Positions 1 through 8,299 of a stretch of DNA of 64,000 bases are shown one piece after another; the stretch's first letter is position 1, and each line of letters starts with the position of its first letter. Source of the DNA: Bin87 sp965219925 (GTDB taxonomy: Bacteria > Chloroflexota > Dehalococcoidia > Lucifugimonadales > UBA3495); assembly GCA_965219925.1 (NCBI GenBank), contig OZ244795.1, positions 3,782,001 through 3,846,000 of the forward strand, written 5' to 3'. A model generated the notes under the pieces. The model was not told where the DNA came from. It saw only the letters and a program-made list of their open reading frames with translations, and made no database searches. A program made the position numbers and the translations under genes.

Positions 1-747
1 TACATCCTGGGCGGCTGCAGCCTGCTGATTGGCCTGGCGTGCATGGGTTTCATCCGCGAGGCGCCGTCAACGCCCACGCCGGTGGCCCGGACGGTCCAGG
101 CGTTGACCCGTCCGACGGTTCGGGGCAGCCGGTGGCCGATGGCGGTGTACACCAACCGGGCGATATGGCACATCACCGCGATGGCGTTCTGCTCGGGCTG
201 TGTGCAGGGCATCCTCACATCGTCATTTGGATCGTACCTGGAGACGGAACACGGCGTACACGTCAGCACGGTGGGCATCCTGTTCATGGTGATCGGGGTT
301 CTCAGCATCATGAGCGGGATCGTACCGGGTGGGTTGTCCGACCGGTGGGGGCGCGGGATGGCGTTTGGCGCAACATTTTTGATCCAGTGCGCCAGCCACG
401 CGTTGTTCTGGCTGGTTCCGGAGCTGCCGGCATTTGTGATCGCGTCGATATTGACCGGGTTGGTCATGCGGGCCACCTACACGCTCTGCGCGGCATCGGC
501 GGGGGACTATGTTCCGGTGTACATGGCGCCGGCGTCATTTGGCCTGATGGGGATGGGAGCGGGCATCGGCAGTACGTTGTCGCCGGTCATCGCGGGGCCC
601 ATCGCCGACGCAACCAATACGCTACAATGGTCATTCGCGATGTCAACGGGGATGGCGCTGGCGGGTGCGTTGCTGGGATTCGTGCTGTATTTCAACGGCC
701 GTCGAACGGCAACCACGCCTCCCGACCCCACGGCGGCGACTGTTTGA
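1..747 (+). CDS. MFS transporter, C-terminal half (5' end outside window)
   Basis: The frame is open from base 1, so the start lies upstream; 248 residues are visible. After a basic linker the sequence has six hydrophobic segments and a GLSDRWGRG stretch that matches the MFS cytoplasmic loop motif. This is the C-terminal six-helix half of a major facilitator transporter in the inner membrane. The substrate cannot be read from this part. It ends in a short Pro/Thr tail. A Rep-A element with a 10-bp target duplication follows 13 bases after the stop. Family assignment is confident; function is not. Confidence 0.8.
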   Translation, partial: YILGGCSLLIGLACMGFIREAPSTPTPVARTVQALTRPTVRGSRWPMAVYTNRAIWHITAMAFCSGCVQGILTSSFGSYLETEHGVHVSTVGILFMVIGVLSIMSGIVPGGLSDRWGRGMAFGATFLIQCASHALFWLVPELPAFVIASILTGLVMRATYTLCAASAGDYVPVYMAPASFGLMGMGAGIGSTLSPVIAGPIADATNTLQWSFAMSTGMALAGALLGFVLYFNGRRTATTPPDPTAATV

Positions 748-769
748 TGAGGTCAAGGCGGGACGGTTC

Positions 770-936
770 CTCACGCGTACCCACTTGGTCAAACCAAACT
801 GGCCTACTGTAATTGCGAGGAGCGTAGCGTGGCAATCTCGTCGCCGTAGCAAAGGTGGCTTGCCGACGTGTGTTCAACCGCAACGAGATTGCCACGTCGC
901 TGCGCTCCTCGCAATGACAATGTGGGTACACGTTAG
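770..936. repeat. Rep-A element with 10-bp flanking duplication
   Basis: The outer arms CTCACGCGTACCCAC and GTGGGTACACGTTAG enclose the ATTGCGAGGAGCG...CGCTCCTCGCAATGA core. The element is flanked by the direct repeat GGGACGGTTC at 760-769 and 937-946. This is the signature of an insertion with target duplication. It has no coding capacity. Confidence 0.85.
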
Positions 937-975
937 GGGACGGTTCACGGGGCGGACTGGAGATCACATAATTTG

Positions 976-1692
976 ATGCGTGAACAAACAGACGGCGGAT
1001 TTGCTCGCGGGATGGTGGTGGTGGCCCACGCTGATGATGCCGAGTGGGGTTGCTCGGGCACGGTGGCCCGCTGGTGCGCCGAGGGTTGGGACGTGGTTTA
1101 CGTTCTGTGTACCGATGGCAGCAAGGGCAGCGAAAATCCGGAGATTACCGGCGAGGAACTGGCGAAAATCCGCAAACGCGAGCAGCAGGAAGCCGGCCGG
1201 GTTCTGGGTCTGACCGACGTGGTGTTTCTGGGCCATCCCGACGCATACCTGGAGCCCACCCTGGCGGTGCGCAAGGATATTACGCGGGAGATTCGGCGGC
1301 ACCGGCCCGACGTTTTAATCTGTATGAACCCGGTGCGTCGGCTGACGGGAGACGGTTACATCGGCCATCCGGATCACTTTGCGTCCGGGGAGGCGGCGAT
1401 GTCGGCGGTGTTTCCGTCGGCGCGGGACCGGCTAACGTTTCCCGAGCTGCTGGAGGGCGAGGGTCTGGAGCCCCACAAGGTAAAGGAACTATGGGTGATG
1501 GGCCACGAGGAGCCGGATCGATACGTTGACGTTTCGGATCACATCGACACGGCGGTGGCTGCGTTGCAGGCTCACCGCAGCCAGGTTGAACCGGACATCG
1601 CCGACCGCTATCTGAGGGAGGGCCGGCGCCGCAACGGGCAGAACATCGGCGTCGAGTATGCCGAGGCGTTCAAGCGGTTCAGGCTGGCCTAG
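976..1692 (+). CDS. PIG-L (LmbE-like) deacetylase family protein
   Basis: 238 residues. The N-terminus carries AHADDAE (residues 17-23), a variant of the AHPDDxE zinc motif of PIG-L/LmbE N-acetylglucosaminyl deacetylases (Ala replaces Pro). A downstream GHPDHFASG supplies the third zinc ligand. Family members remove an acetyl group from GlcNAc-type conjugates such as low-molecular-weight thiol precursors or glycolipids; the substrate here is unknown. An in-frame TTG lies one codon upstream, and ATG was chosen. The last 15 bases (TTCAGGCTGGCCTAG) recur at 1863-1877 beyond the next Rep-A element. The gene 3' end was therefore duplicated by that insertion. Confidence 0.85.
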   Translation: MREQTDGGFARGMVVVAHADDAEWGCSGTVARWCAEGWDVVYVLCTDGSKGSENPEITGEELAKIRKREQQEAGRVLGLTDVVFLGHPDAYLEPTLAVRKDITREIRRHRPDVLICMNPVRRLTGDGYIGHPDHFASGEAAMSAVFPSARDRLTFPELLEGEGLEPHKVKELWVMGHEEPDRYVDVSDHIDTAVAALQAHRSQVEPDIADRYLREGRRRNGQNIGVEYAEAFKRFRLA

Positions 1693-1862
1693 CGTTTCAC
1701 GCGTACCCACTTTGTCAAACCAAACTAGCCGACTGTCATTGCGAGGAGCGCAGCGACGTGGCAATCTCGTTGAGGTTGAGCACACGCCGGGGAACCGTCA
1801 TTGCTACGGCGACGAGATTGCCACGCTACGCTCGCAATGACAAAGTGGGGACGCGCATGAGA
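1693..1862. repeat. Rep-A element with 15-bp flanking duplication
   Basis: A Rep-A core with TCACGCGTACCCACTTTG-type arms. The 15-base sequence TTCAGGCTGGCCTAG occurs on both sides (1678-1692 and 1863-1877). The left copy is the end of the PIG-L gene including its stop codon. Confidence 0.8.
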
Positions 1863-1875
1863 TTCAGGCTGGCCT

Positions 1876-2041
1876 AGAGCGTGTTGACAATTGGAAAATC
1901 AACCCGTCGTTCCTGCGCAGGCAGGAACCCAGCGAGCGTAAAACCGGGCCAACGTTCCTATCGCAGAGGCTTTTATGGGTTCCTGCCTGCGCAGGAATGG
2001 CGGTTGAGGTGCGGGAATGACGGCATTTTTCAACACGCTCT
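1876..2041. repeat. Rep-D element
   Basis: Terminal inverted repeats AGAGCGTGTTGA / TCAACACGCTCT enclose two inner hairpins built from TTCCTGCGCAGGCAGGAA-like palindromes. It abuts the right duplication of the preceding Rep-A element. There is no coding capacity. With that Rep-A copy it fills the gap between the PIG-L gene and the Uma2 gene. Confidence 0.8.
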
Positions 2042-2070
2042 GGGGTACGGACAACGCGGCCGGCGGGGGG

Positions 2071-2640
2071 TCATTCCTCCCGGGCTGGGCGGCGAGGGTG
2101 CCGGAATATCGCTCCCAACGGAATTGCGAGGCCGGGCAGCAAAGGCGTGGACAAAGTATCGTCGACGCCCAGGGTGGCTCGTTCGGTGTACTCGCCGTCC
2201 TGCAATGCCAGTTGGGAGACGGTATCGGCTGCCGGGTCGATAATCCAGTATTCCCGCACTCCCGATTCGGCGTATATCTGCCGTTTGCGCACCAGGTCCC
2301 TCGAGCGGTCTGACGACAGGATTTTGACAACGATGTCGGGTATGCCTTCGACGTGAACCACACCGCCGATATCGGTGCGCCCGGCGAGGATGACAACGAT
2401 GTCCGGCTCCATAGCGCGGTGCAGGCGTGGGGACAAAATGGTAGTTATCTGGTGATGCAACTCGCCGACCGGCGACTCCGAGGTGTGACGATAATCCTCA
2501 ATGTACCGGCAAAACTGATGCACCAGGAATTGGTGGTCTTTGCTACCAGAGAACGGAACAACGTAAAGCACACCATCATCCAGTTCCGATTTGCCATCGG
2601 TCTCGCCGAGAGCAAGGAAATCGTCGAGGGACATTCGCAT
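2071..2640 (-). CDS. Uma2-family (DUF820) endonuclease-like protein
   Basis: 189 residues, the usual length for the Uma2 group of PD-(D/E)xK nuclease-fold proteins. Visible are EPDIVV (D80), GIPDIVVKILSSDRS (101-113), and the family signature KRQIYAESGVREYWIIDP (119-136). The second acidic catalytic residue normally sits where K106 is found (VVKIL in place of VVEIL), so nuclease activity may be lost. The start is ATG at 2640; another ATG lies two codons in. These genes are often abundant and isolated in bacteria, and no partner is visible here. Confidence 0.85.
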   Translation of the reverse strand: MRMSLDDFLALGETDGKSELDDGVLYVVPFSGSKDHQFLVHQFCRYIEDYRHTSESPVGELHHQITTILSPRLHRAMEPDIVVILAGRTDIGGVVHVEGIPDIVVKILSSDRSRDLVRKRQIYAESGVREYWIIDPAADTVSQLALQDGEYTERATLGVDDTLSTPLLPGLAIPLGAIFRHPRRPAREE

Positions 2641-2697
2641 TCCAGTGCGGAGTTTTGAAGTCTGCGTTGTTATGGCAACCTCTGGAACCGACGTTAT

Positions 2698-2822
2698 CAG
2701 GGCCTGTGCAAAGTCTCTTGCATCCGCTCATGGTGAGCTTGTAGAACCATAGGCGACCGTCCTTCGACAGGATCAGGACGAGCGGGTAGGGTCAACTCCT
2801 GCAACTTTGCACAAGCCCTGCT
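2698..2822. repeat. Rep-C element with CAGGGCC arms and 8-bp duplication
   Basis: The arms CAGGGCCTGTGCAAAGT and ACTTTGCACAAGCCCTG enclose a Rep-C core (CCGCTCATGGTGAGCTTG ... CTTCGACAGGATCAGGACGAGCGG). GACGTTAT is present on both sides (2690-2697 and 2823-2830). It is a close relative of the copy at 40186-40307. Confidence 0.85.
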
Positions 2823-2845
2823 GACGTTATGCGCTGGCAGTGGCT

Positions 2846-3706
2846 TTAGCGCGGTTTGTAAGCCGCAACCTTCACGCTGGCCACGTTTAGAGAGACATCG
2901 TTTTCGTCGCATTTCAGGGCATCTTCCGTGGTGGAGATGTCGGTGAAACCAGCGGCAACCATGCGGGCCAGGTAGATCTCGCGGTATTCCGCGCCGCCAA
3001 TGCAGGACGCCCAGGAATCGGCATCAACCAGGGTGGGGCCATCGGCGGTGAGGGCCAGCATGTCCGAAACGTGGAGGCGTCCGCCCGGCGTCAACACGCG
3101 GTAGGCTTCCCGAAACACGGCATCTTTATCGGGAGACAGGCAGATGACGCAGTTGCTGATAACCACATCCACGGCGGAATCGGGAAGCGGGATGTCTTCC
3201 AGATGGCCTTCGATGAACTCCACGTTGGACAAACCCATGCGGTCGCGGTTGGTGTTGGCCAGCGCCAGCATCTCGGGAGTCATATCCAGCCCGAAAACGC
3301 GGCCCGACTCACCCACCTGCTCGGCGGCGATGAAGCAGTCAATCCCGCCGCCGGAGCCCAGGTCCAGCACGGTTTCGCCGGGACGCAGATCGGCCAGCGC
3401 GGTGGGATTGCCGCATCCCGCCGAGGCCGCCATTGCCTCTACCGGCAAGCCCTGGATCTGGGCCTCGTTATACAGGGCCATCGCGTGTTCCGTATCCGCC
3501 GGGCCGCAACAGGCGGCGGCTTCGGTGTGGGCATGAGCTTCGGCGGCGCAGTCGGCGTTGCCGCAATTGCCGTGGCCGCAGTTCTCGGAGCCGCATTCGA
3601 ATTGAGGGGTTACGTCTGTCAGCTCGATCACCCGGAGGGCGCGTTGGCCGTACTGTTGCTGCACGATGCGCCGGATTTCGCCGGTGTCAGCGTTGTTGAT
3701 GGTCAT
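2846..3706 (-). CDS. arsM: Arsenite methyltransferase
   Basis: 286 residues. Transfers methyl groups from S-adenosylmethionine to As(III) in the cytosol, giving methylated, partly volatile arsenicals. The SAM-binding motif VLDLGSGGGID lies near residue 113. The conserved cysteines expected for As(III) binding are seen in AACCGPAD (66-67), ISNCVICLSPDK and SWASCIGG. Ahead of the domain, residues 38-67 form a Cys/His-rich stretch (C38, C43, C48, C53, several His), longer than in many relatives and plausibly metal-binding. The start is ATG at 3706 with AGGAGGT seven bases upstream. No arsR or other ars gene is adjacent. Confidence 0.92.
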   Translation of the reverse strand: MTINNADTGEIRRIVQQQYGQRALRVIELTDVTPQFECGSENCGHGNCGNADCAAEAHAHTEAAACCGPADTEHAMALYNEAQIQGLPVEAMAASAGCGNPTALADLRPGETVLDLGSGGGIDCFIAAEQVGESGRVFGLDMTPEMLALANTNRDRMGLSNVEFIEGHLEDIPLPDSAVDVVISNCVICLSPDKDAVFREAYRVLTPGGRLHVSDMLALTADGPTLVDADSWASCIGGAEYREIYLARMVAAGFTDISTTEDALKCDENDVSLNVASVKVAAYKPR

Positions 3707-3856
3707 AGTGTCCGCACCTCCTGAACATGTTGACTCGATTACTCTCTATGCTACGCACGTTAGGGGCAAGCGTCAAACCGGCACTCTGGCCGAGACAATT
3801 TCCAAACGCAGATAACCCACCGACGACGGTCCCAACTTGGACAACCGGAGGGGAAT

Positions 3857-4453
3857 CTACACTTGGGCCGAAAGCCGCGGATCCGTCGGATCAGGCACAC
3901 AGACACGCGCTTGGAATGCGTAGCACCGCTGGACCAATTGGTGAATCCACGGCGGCTGGATAATGCTGTCTGGTTCGATACCACCTTCATCCAACAAAGC
4001 GTACAGATATTCGGTTGAGAAGCTTACGATCCGCTTAAAATCCAAGTATAAGGGTGGATCATTATCTGGACGCCCGAGGACCGCGGGCGAGATCGTGTGG
4101 TACCGCTCATGACGATTACTCTTAACAAAAGACCAAGCAGCACTGCTCAGCCCATGCGGTCTTCTAATCTCGCTCTCCTCGAAGAGTTTACAGCACTGGA
4201 TATGCTCTAAAAGGTTGCTAATGGACTGCGCCTGCGTGGGGTCGCCCGACCGGTGGGCATTCCTCGCTTCGTAGGCGCTCACGAGGTCGCACTCTGGCGA
4301 CATTACAACTACCAATGGGTGTTGTACCGTCGTTACCTGGGCAACTCCATTCGACGCTGCCTGTCCAGTTGGTACGTATTCATGTAGGTTGCGGAGGACC
4401 TGCCCTTGCCGCAACCTATCCCGCGAAGCCGGGGGTTGACCTGAGAGTGCCAC
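3857..4453 (-). CDS. Hypothetical protein with SPECDL motif, third gene of a TIGR04255 operon
   Basis: 198 residues, not recognised. It starts with GTG three bases after the stop of the preceding gene, so the three minus-strand genes 5531-3857 form one operon. A hydrophobic strand followed by MSPECDLVSAYEARN (about 51-65) resembles the 'xxxCDL' motif of several uncharacterised phage and defence-island proteins. ECD, CC and RCYAFQARVC stretches are possible metal sites. There is no signal peptide or membrane segment. Codon use is less GC-biased than in the neighbouring housekeeping genes, suggesting acquisition. Confidence 0.6.
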   Translation of the reverse strand: MALSGQPPASRDRLRQGQVLRNLHEYVPTGQAASNGVAQVTTVQHPLVVVMSPECDLVSAYEARNAHRSGDPTQAQSISNLLEHIQCCKLFEESEIRRPHGLSSAAWSFVKSNRHERYHTISPAVLGRPDNDPPLYLDFKRIVSFSTEYLYALLDEGGIEPDSIIQPPWIHQLVQRCYAFQARVCVPDPTDPRLSAQV

Positions 4454-4456
4454 GTA

Positions 4457-4750
4457 TCAATCTTCAAAAATCATGCCGGGGCTGGTGCGGACACCGACGA
4501 TGTTGACCAGCTCCGTTCGCGGTTGGGTCGCTGGAAGAGCAGGTTGAGGCGGCTGATCGACGTAAAAATTCCAGCACTCCAAGGCCGATTCGAGATTTTC
4601 ATCGACGCCTTCCGGTGGCATATACATAGCCAGCAGGCAGGTCAAGAAGCGTTTTTTCAAGGACGAAGATTCGATCGTTTCGGGAAGAACGGTGATTGGC
4701 GTCCTTTCCCAATTGAACGGGTCCAAACCATGGCCCGTAGGGTTATCCAA
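4457..4750 (-). CDS. Hypothetical small protein, second gene of a TIGR04255 operon
   Basis: 97 residues if translation starts at TTG 4750, whose codon overlaps the stop of the TIGR04255-type gene (ATTGGATAA). Such an overlap suggests translational coupling. The sequence begins LDNPTGHGLDPFNWERTP, has a short predicted helix (LKKRFLTCLLAMYMP) and a Pro-rich stretch near the C-terminus. No family recognised. A longer reading from upstream would lie wholly inside the preceding gene in another frame, so I prefer the short form. Existence is likely; the start is uncertain. Confidence 0.5.
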   Translation of the reverse strand: MDNPTGHGLDPFNWERTPITVLPETIESSSLKKRFLTCLLAMYMPPEGVDENLESALECWNFYVDQPPQPALPATQPRTELVNIVGVRTSPGMIFED

Positions 4751-5531
4751 TCGCGTCCGGCTCGAGCTTTTCACGAAGTGCGTCGGTGATTGCCCAACGG
4801 AAAAGGTAACCGGCCCATTTGTTGAATTTGTATGCAGCATTGAAAGCGTCATCGGAATGGCACCTGCTTTGGGTGAAAAAATCGGCATCGATAAGATACG
4901 CTGAGGGTTGCTCGCCTTCTCTGGCGGCCAGTCCATGTTGTAGCAGAACCTGACCGCCTTCAACGTCGGGAATCGTCAATAGGACGGATTGGGATTGCTG
5001 AATTACGTCTTGGGCAATTTCTGGAGAGCCGAGGACTCCCAAGAAGGTCGGGTTCAACAATTTCGACCACGGAATAGACTCCAATCCATAATGGCTGCGG
5101 TCCAACACGTCCCGGTATCTCAGCCCGACTCGGGTATAGAACGCCGGAGCGTATATCTCTCTGAGAATGCCTTCAGCGCGTTCAATCTCTCCACGGAAAT
5201 CGCTCCATTGACGATACTGACGCTCACTTACAGAAATGGAATCTTGAGTCAACGAGATCGTTCGCGTCTGATTTTCGGTTTTAAACGAGTACGTTAACGG
5301 TATTTGTGGCATCCCGAACCCCTGTATCATCCCCCTAATCTCTGTTGGTACTTCCAGCATATCAGGCGGCCCCTGCTGCGTGTACCAAGGGTATTCGTTA
5401 CGAATTTTCTCTTGGAACTGGACCGGAGGCCCTGATGTGATGCTCAGAATGGTCGGGAACCTGAACTGACAGACGACCTCTTCCAGAGGATTATTTCTGT
5501 AAATTTCTCTGTCAGACGGTGGGAATGGCAT
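4743..5531 (-). CDS. TIGR04255-type family protein
   Basis: 262 residues. The N-terminus NNPLEEVVCQFRF matches the 'NPPIxEAVCEFRF' opening that I associate with the sporadically distributed TIGR04255 family. Middle parts (YTRVGLRYRDVLD) and the length also fit. The family's function is unknown; its patchy distribution and linkage to variable partner genes suggest an accessory or defence role, but this is inference. It is first in a three-gene operon with overlapping or 3-base junctions. ATG at 5531 has only a weak ribosome site. Confidence 0.7.
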   Translation of the reverse strand: MPFPPSDREIYRNNPLEEVVCQFRFPTILSITSGPPVQFQEKIRNEYPWYTQQGPPDMLEVPTEIRGMIQGFGMPQIPLTYSFKTENQTRTISLTQDSISVSERQYRQWSDFRGEIERAEGILREIYAPAFYTRVGLRYRDVLDRSHYGLESIPWSKLLNPTFLGVLGSPEIAQDVIQQSQSVLLTIPDVEGGQVLLQHGLAAREGEQPSAYLIDADFFTQSRCHSDDAFNAAYKFNKWAGYLFRWAITDALREKLEPDAIG

Positions 5532-5824
5532 GGGTCACAACTGACATGGTGTACTGCCTCAATCGTAAAACAACATCGCCTGCAACGCAATAGGCCGCTA
5601 CGTTCACAGTATGTCCAGGTTGTCGCTGGTGAAGATGGTTCGGCTGGGTACGTTGCAGGCGTTAGGCATAAGGCTACCTCAATGGAGTTGCAGTCTAGCA
5701 AGTAGTCCATGCTGCGGACAAGGCCGACATGTCGCCGTGTTGCTGTTGGCAACGGCCCGTGCTAACCTGCGGAGCCGGCGGGGTCGCCGCCCAAATCGCC
5801 ATCACGAAACGGAGCGAATCCACC
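5532..5824. other. Intergenic region between divergent genes
   Basis: About 290 bases between the TIGR04255-type operon (minus) and the enolase-superfamily gene (plus). I see no confident gene, RNA or repeat. Upstream in-frame extension of the plus-strand gene from 5729 is possible but would add a Cys-rich, non-family leader, so it was rejected. Confidence 0.5.
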
Positions 5825-6910
5825 ATGAAAATTACTGGCGCCACGACGCGCGTGCTGCAAACCCCCGCCGATAATCCGCTGGTGGTGGGCATTGACCAAC
5901 CCGGCGTGCGGGAGTTCGTTACGCTGGAGCTGAACACGGATGAGGGCATTCAGGGCGTGGGACTCACCTTTTTCGGGGGGCCACTGTACGGCCCGCTGCG
6001 TCAGGCGGTGGAGGATATTGCGGCGCTGGCCACCGGCGAAGACCCAATGAATCCGGAGGCGGTCTGGAACAAACTGATGGGAGCGTGCGCGTCCGCTGGG
6101 CCGGAGGGCATAGTGTCGCTGGCGCTGGCCGCCGTGGACCTGGCGGTGTGGGACATTAAGGGCAAGGCGCTGGACCAGACCGTGTGTTCGTTGATGGGCG
6201 GTTATCGGGACCGGGCGCCCACCTACGCCAGCGGAGCCCTGATGCGACCCATGGGCGTGGAGTACCTGGCCGAGGCCGGCCCCCGCCTGGTGGAGCAGGG
6301 GTTTCGCCAGATGAAAACCCAGATGGGAGCCGAGCCCACCGCCGCCCGGGAAGTGGCTCGCATCCGTACGCTGCGTGAGGGCATTGGCCCGGACATCGAC
6401 CTGATGTGCGACATCAACCAGCTGTGGAACGTGAACCAGGCCATCCAGATCGGCACAATGGTTGAGGAATACAACCTGTTCTGGCTGGAGGATGTGGTGG
6501 CCCGGGATGACTACCAGGGGTTGGCTCGCGTGGCCGACGCGCTGACGACGCCCATTGCCGCCGGTGAATACGTGTATGGCATCCGGCCGTTCCGCCACAT
6601 GCTGGAGCAGCGCAGCGTTGACATTGTGATGGTTGACCTGCTGCGGGCGGGCGGTATCACGCCGTTCCGCAAGATAGCCGGCATGGCCGAAGCCTTCAAC
6701 CTGCCGGTAGTGTCTCATCTCATTCCCGAGGTGCAGGTGCATACGATTTCGGCCATCCCCAACGGTTTGACCGTGGAGTACATGCCATGGACGCTGCGGC
6801 TGTTCGACGAGACGCCTGACATTGTGGACGGGGACATTGTGGTGCCGGACCGGCCGGGGTTGGGATTGTCCTTCAGCCAGGACGCCATCGCCCAGTATCA
6901 GATCAGCTAA
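5825..6910 (+). CDS. Mandelate racemase/muconate lactonizing-type enolase-superfamily enzyme
   Basis: 361 residues from ATG 5825 (MKITGATTRV). Enolase-superfamily enzymes abstract a proton next to a carboxylate, acting as racemases, cycloisomerases or sugar-acid dehydratases. The three Mg ligands fit D in CDINQLWN, E in FWLEDVV and E in AAGEYVYG. A late VVSHLIPEV His and the preceding VDLLRAGGIT fit the mandelate-racemase His/Asp region. The usual KxK on the second strand reads MKTQMG, so the second Lys is Gln. This suggests a dehydratase-like or altered acid/base set. The NIPSNAP gene follows 95 bases downstream on the same strand. Confidence 0.85.
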   Translation: MKITGATTRVLQTPADNPLVVGIDQPGVREFVTLELNTDEGIQGVGLTFFGGPLYGPLRQAVEDIAALATGEDPMNPEAVWNKLMGACASAGPEGIVSLALAAVDLAVWDIKGKALDQTVCSLMGGYRDRAPTYASGALMRPMGVEYLAEAGPRLVEQGFRQMKTQMGAEPTAAREVARIRTLREGIGPDIDLMCDINQLWNVNQAIQIGTMVEEYNLFWLEDVVARDDYQGLARVADALTTPIAAGEYVYGIRPFRHMLEQRSVDIVMVDLLRAGGITPFRKIAGMAEAFNLPVVSHLIPEVQVHTISAIPNGLTVEYMPWTLRLFDETPDIVDGDIVVPDRPGLGLSFSQDAIAQYQIS

Positions 6911-7005
6911 CCGACACTCACAGCCTGCCGGCACGAATTGGTTTAGAATAGTCCAACATCCAACACCAACCGCATCATCCGACCGCATCATCCGGAGGAA
7001 CAACT

Positions 7006-7320
7006 ATGGCCGCTTACCAACTTCGCATCTACACCATCAACCGGGGCATGATGGACTCGTGGCTGGGCGTGTTCAACGAGCACATCCGTCCGCTGCACGA
7101 ACGCCTGGGCATTCCGGTGGTATCGAGCTACATCAATGCCGACCGCACGGAGTTCATCTGGGTGCGCCGGTTCGACAGCGCCGACGATATTGCATCCAAG
7201 GAGGCCGCGTACTTCGCGTCGCCGGAGCGGTCGGCTCTGGGAGACCGACCCACCAGCCACATCGCCAAGATGGAAGTTCGGGTCATGGACGGCGTGGAGG
7301 CTACGGCCGGCGTCGCGTAA
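7006..7320 (+). CDS. NIPSNAP family protein
   Basis: 104 residues with the NIPSNAP pattern: YQLRIYTINRG at the N-terminus and TEFIWVRRFDSADD in the middle. These are small dimeric alpha-beta barrel proteins, often beside catabolic enzymes; the biochemical role is unclear. A GGAGGAACA ribosome site precedes ATG 7006. Probably co-transcribed with the enolase-superfamily gene upstream. Confidence 0.85.
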   Translation: MAAYQLRIYTINRGMMDSWLGVFNEHIRPLHERLGIPVVSSYINADRTEFIWVRRFDSADDIASKEAAYFASPERSALGDRPTSHIAKMEVRVMDGVEATAGVA

Positions 7321-7339
7321 CTGGCAACGCGGGTAAATC

Positions 7340-7375
7340 GAAGGGCAGGGCGGCCAGTGCGTCACCCTGCCCTTC
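7340..7375. terminator. Hairpin between convergent genes
   Basis: Perfect 11-bp stem GAAGGGCAGGG / CCCTGCCCTTC with a 14-base loop. It sits between the NIPSNAP stop (plus) and the GNAT stop (minus). A clear U-run is missing, so its use as an intrinsic terminator is probable rather than certain. Confidence 0.5.
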
Positions 7376-7381
7376 CTGCTG

Positions 7382-7843
7382 TTACAGGTCTTTCACCATT
7401 TCGCGATGGGGGATGTCCACTTCCAGGAACATATCGCCGGCTTCCTGGTAGCCGTGGGCAGCGTAAAAGGATTTGACGTATTCCTGAGCGTGCAGCGTGA
7501 TGCGACCGAAACCCAACCGGCGGGCCTGATTTTCCAGAAAGTCCAGAAGTTGCCCGCCGACTCCGGTGCGTCGCCATTCCTGCAATACGGCCATGCGTCC
7601 GATGTGGGGGCCGTTGCCGTCCACGTCGGGGAGCAAACGCCCGGTGGCAATGACCATGCCCTGACGCAACGCAACGGCGTGGACCGTGTCGGGCGCGGTG
7701 TCAGCGTCGTCGACCTCGACGTTGGCGGGGATGCCCTGCTCACCGACGAACACGCGCATCCGGACAGAGATCGCACCCTCCAGTTCGGTGGGCGTTTCGA
7801 CCAGTTTGAGGGATACCGAAGTCGTGTCGCCAGGGGTGGGCAT
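7382..7843 (-). CDS. GNAT family N-acetyltransferase
   Basis: 153 residues. The acetyl-CoA-binding region IGRMAVLQEWRRTGVGGQLL has the RxxGxG signature (R..TGVGG). The C-terminal LHAQEYVKSFYAAHGYQEAG is the usual GNAT end and resembles ElaA-type acetyltransferases. Substrate unknown. It is the downstream end of a minus-strand run that begins upstream near 9.1 kb; the gap to the preceding coiled-coil gene is only 8 bases. Confidence 0.85.
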   Translation of the reverse strand: MPTPGDTTSVSLKLVETPTELEGAISVRMRVFVGEQGIPANVEVDDADTAPDTVHAVALRQGMVIATGRLLPDVDGNGPHIGRMAVLQEWRRTGVGGQLLDFLENQARRLGFGRITLHAQEYVKSFYAAHGYQEAGDMFLEVDIPHREMVKDL

Positions 7844-7851
7844 TGTCGGGC

Positions 7852-8286
7852 CTAGCCGTCCGGGTGGTCGTGAGCCGGCCCGTCAGATATACCGAGGGCA
7901 GCTTCGATGGCGGCCAGTCGACGCAGCAGCTCGGCGTTGTCCGCCGCGCCATTTGTTGCAGCAGGGCGTCCATTGGACTGCCCTGCCATGATCCCGGCGA
8001 GAGCGGTCATCATTTCGGTATGCCGGCGTTCTGCCTCGGCACGTTCTTCCCGGCGGGTTTGTTCGGCTTCCCGGCGGGTTTGTTCGGCTTCCAGACGGAT
8101 GCGCTCCGCTTCCAGGCGGTTCTCGCTGCGAGTGCGCTCCGTTTCCAGGCGGTCTTCGCTGCGTGACCGGCGGCGTTCTCTAATATCAAAGTAGCTGGAC
8201 AGCATTTGTGGTACTCCCAGTACGGCAAGGACGATTGCGATGTATGCCGCACCTTCAAAGTACGGCAATAAATCGAGGAATGTCAA
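7852..8286 (-). CDS. Small membrane-anchored coiled-coil protein
   Basis: 144 residues. One N-terminal membrane segment (AAYIAIVLAVLGVPQML) is followed by a long charged helix of ERxRxExRLEAE-type repeats (about 38-90), then a short Ala-rich C-terminal helix. The coiled-coil DNA itself is internally repetitive. No family recognised. The layout resembles the protein at 41879-42217 though sequences differ. It lies between GNAT and SDR genes on the same strand. Confidence 0.7.
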   Translation of the reverse strand: MTFLDLLPYFEGAAYIAIVLAVLGVPQMLSSYFDIRERRRSRSEDRLETERTRSENRLEAERIRLEAEQTRREAEQTRREERAEAERRHTEMMTALAGIMAGQSNGRPAATNGAADNAELLRRLAAIEAALGISDGPAHDHPDG

Positions 8287-8299
8287 ACTTCACCCCAAT

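Noticed and set aside
5762..7003. A 413-codon minus-strand open frame opposite the enolase-superfamily gene
   Set aside because: It is the antisense shadow of a well-conserved gene in GC-rich DNA. Its protein is His/Gln-rich and low in family-like segments.
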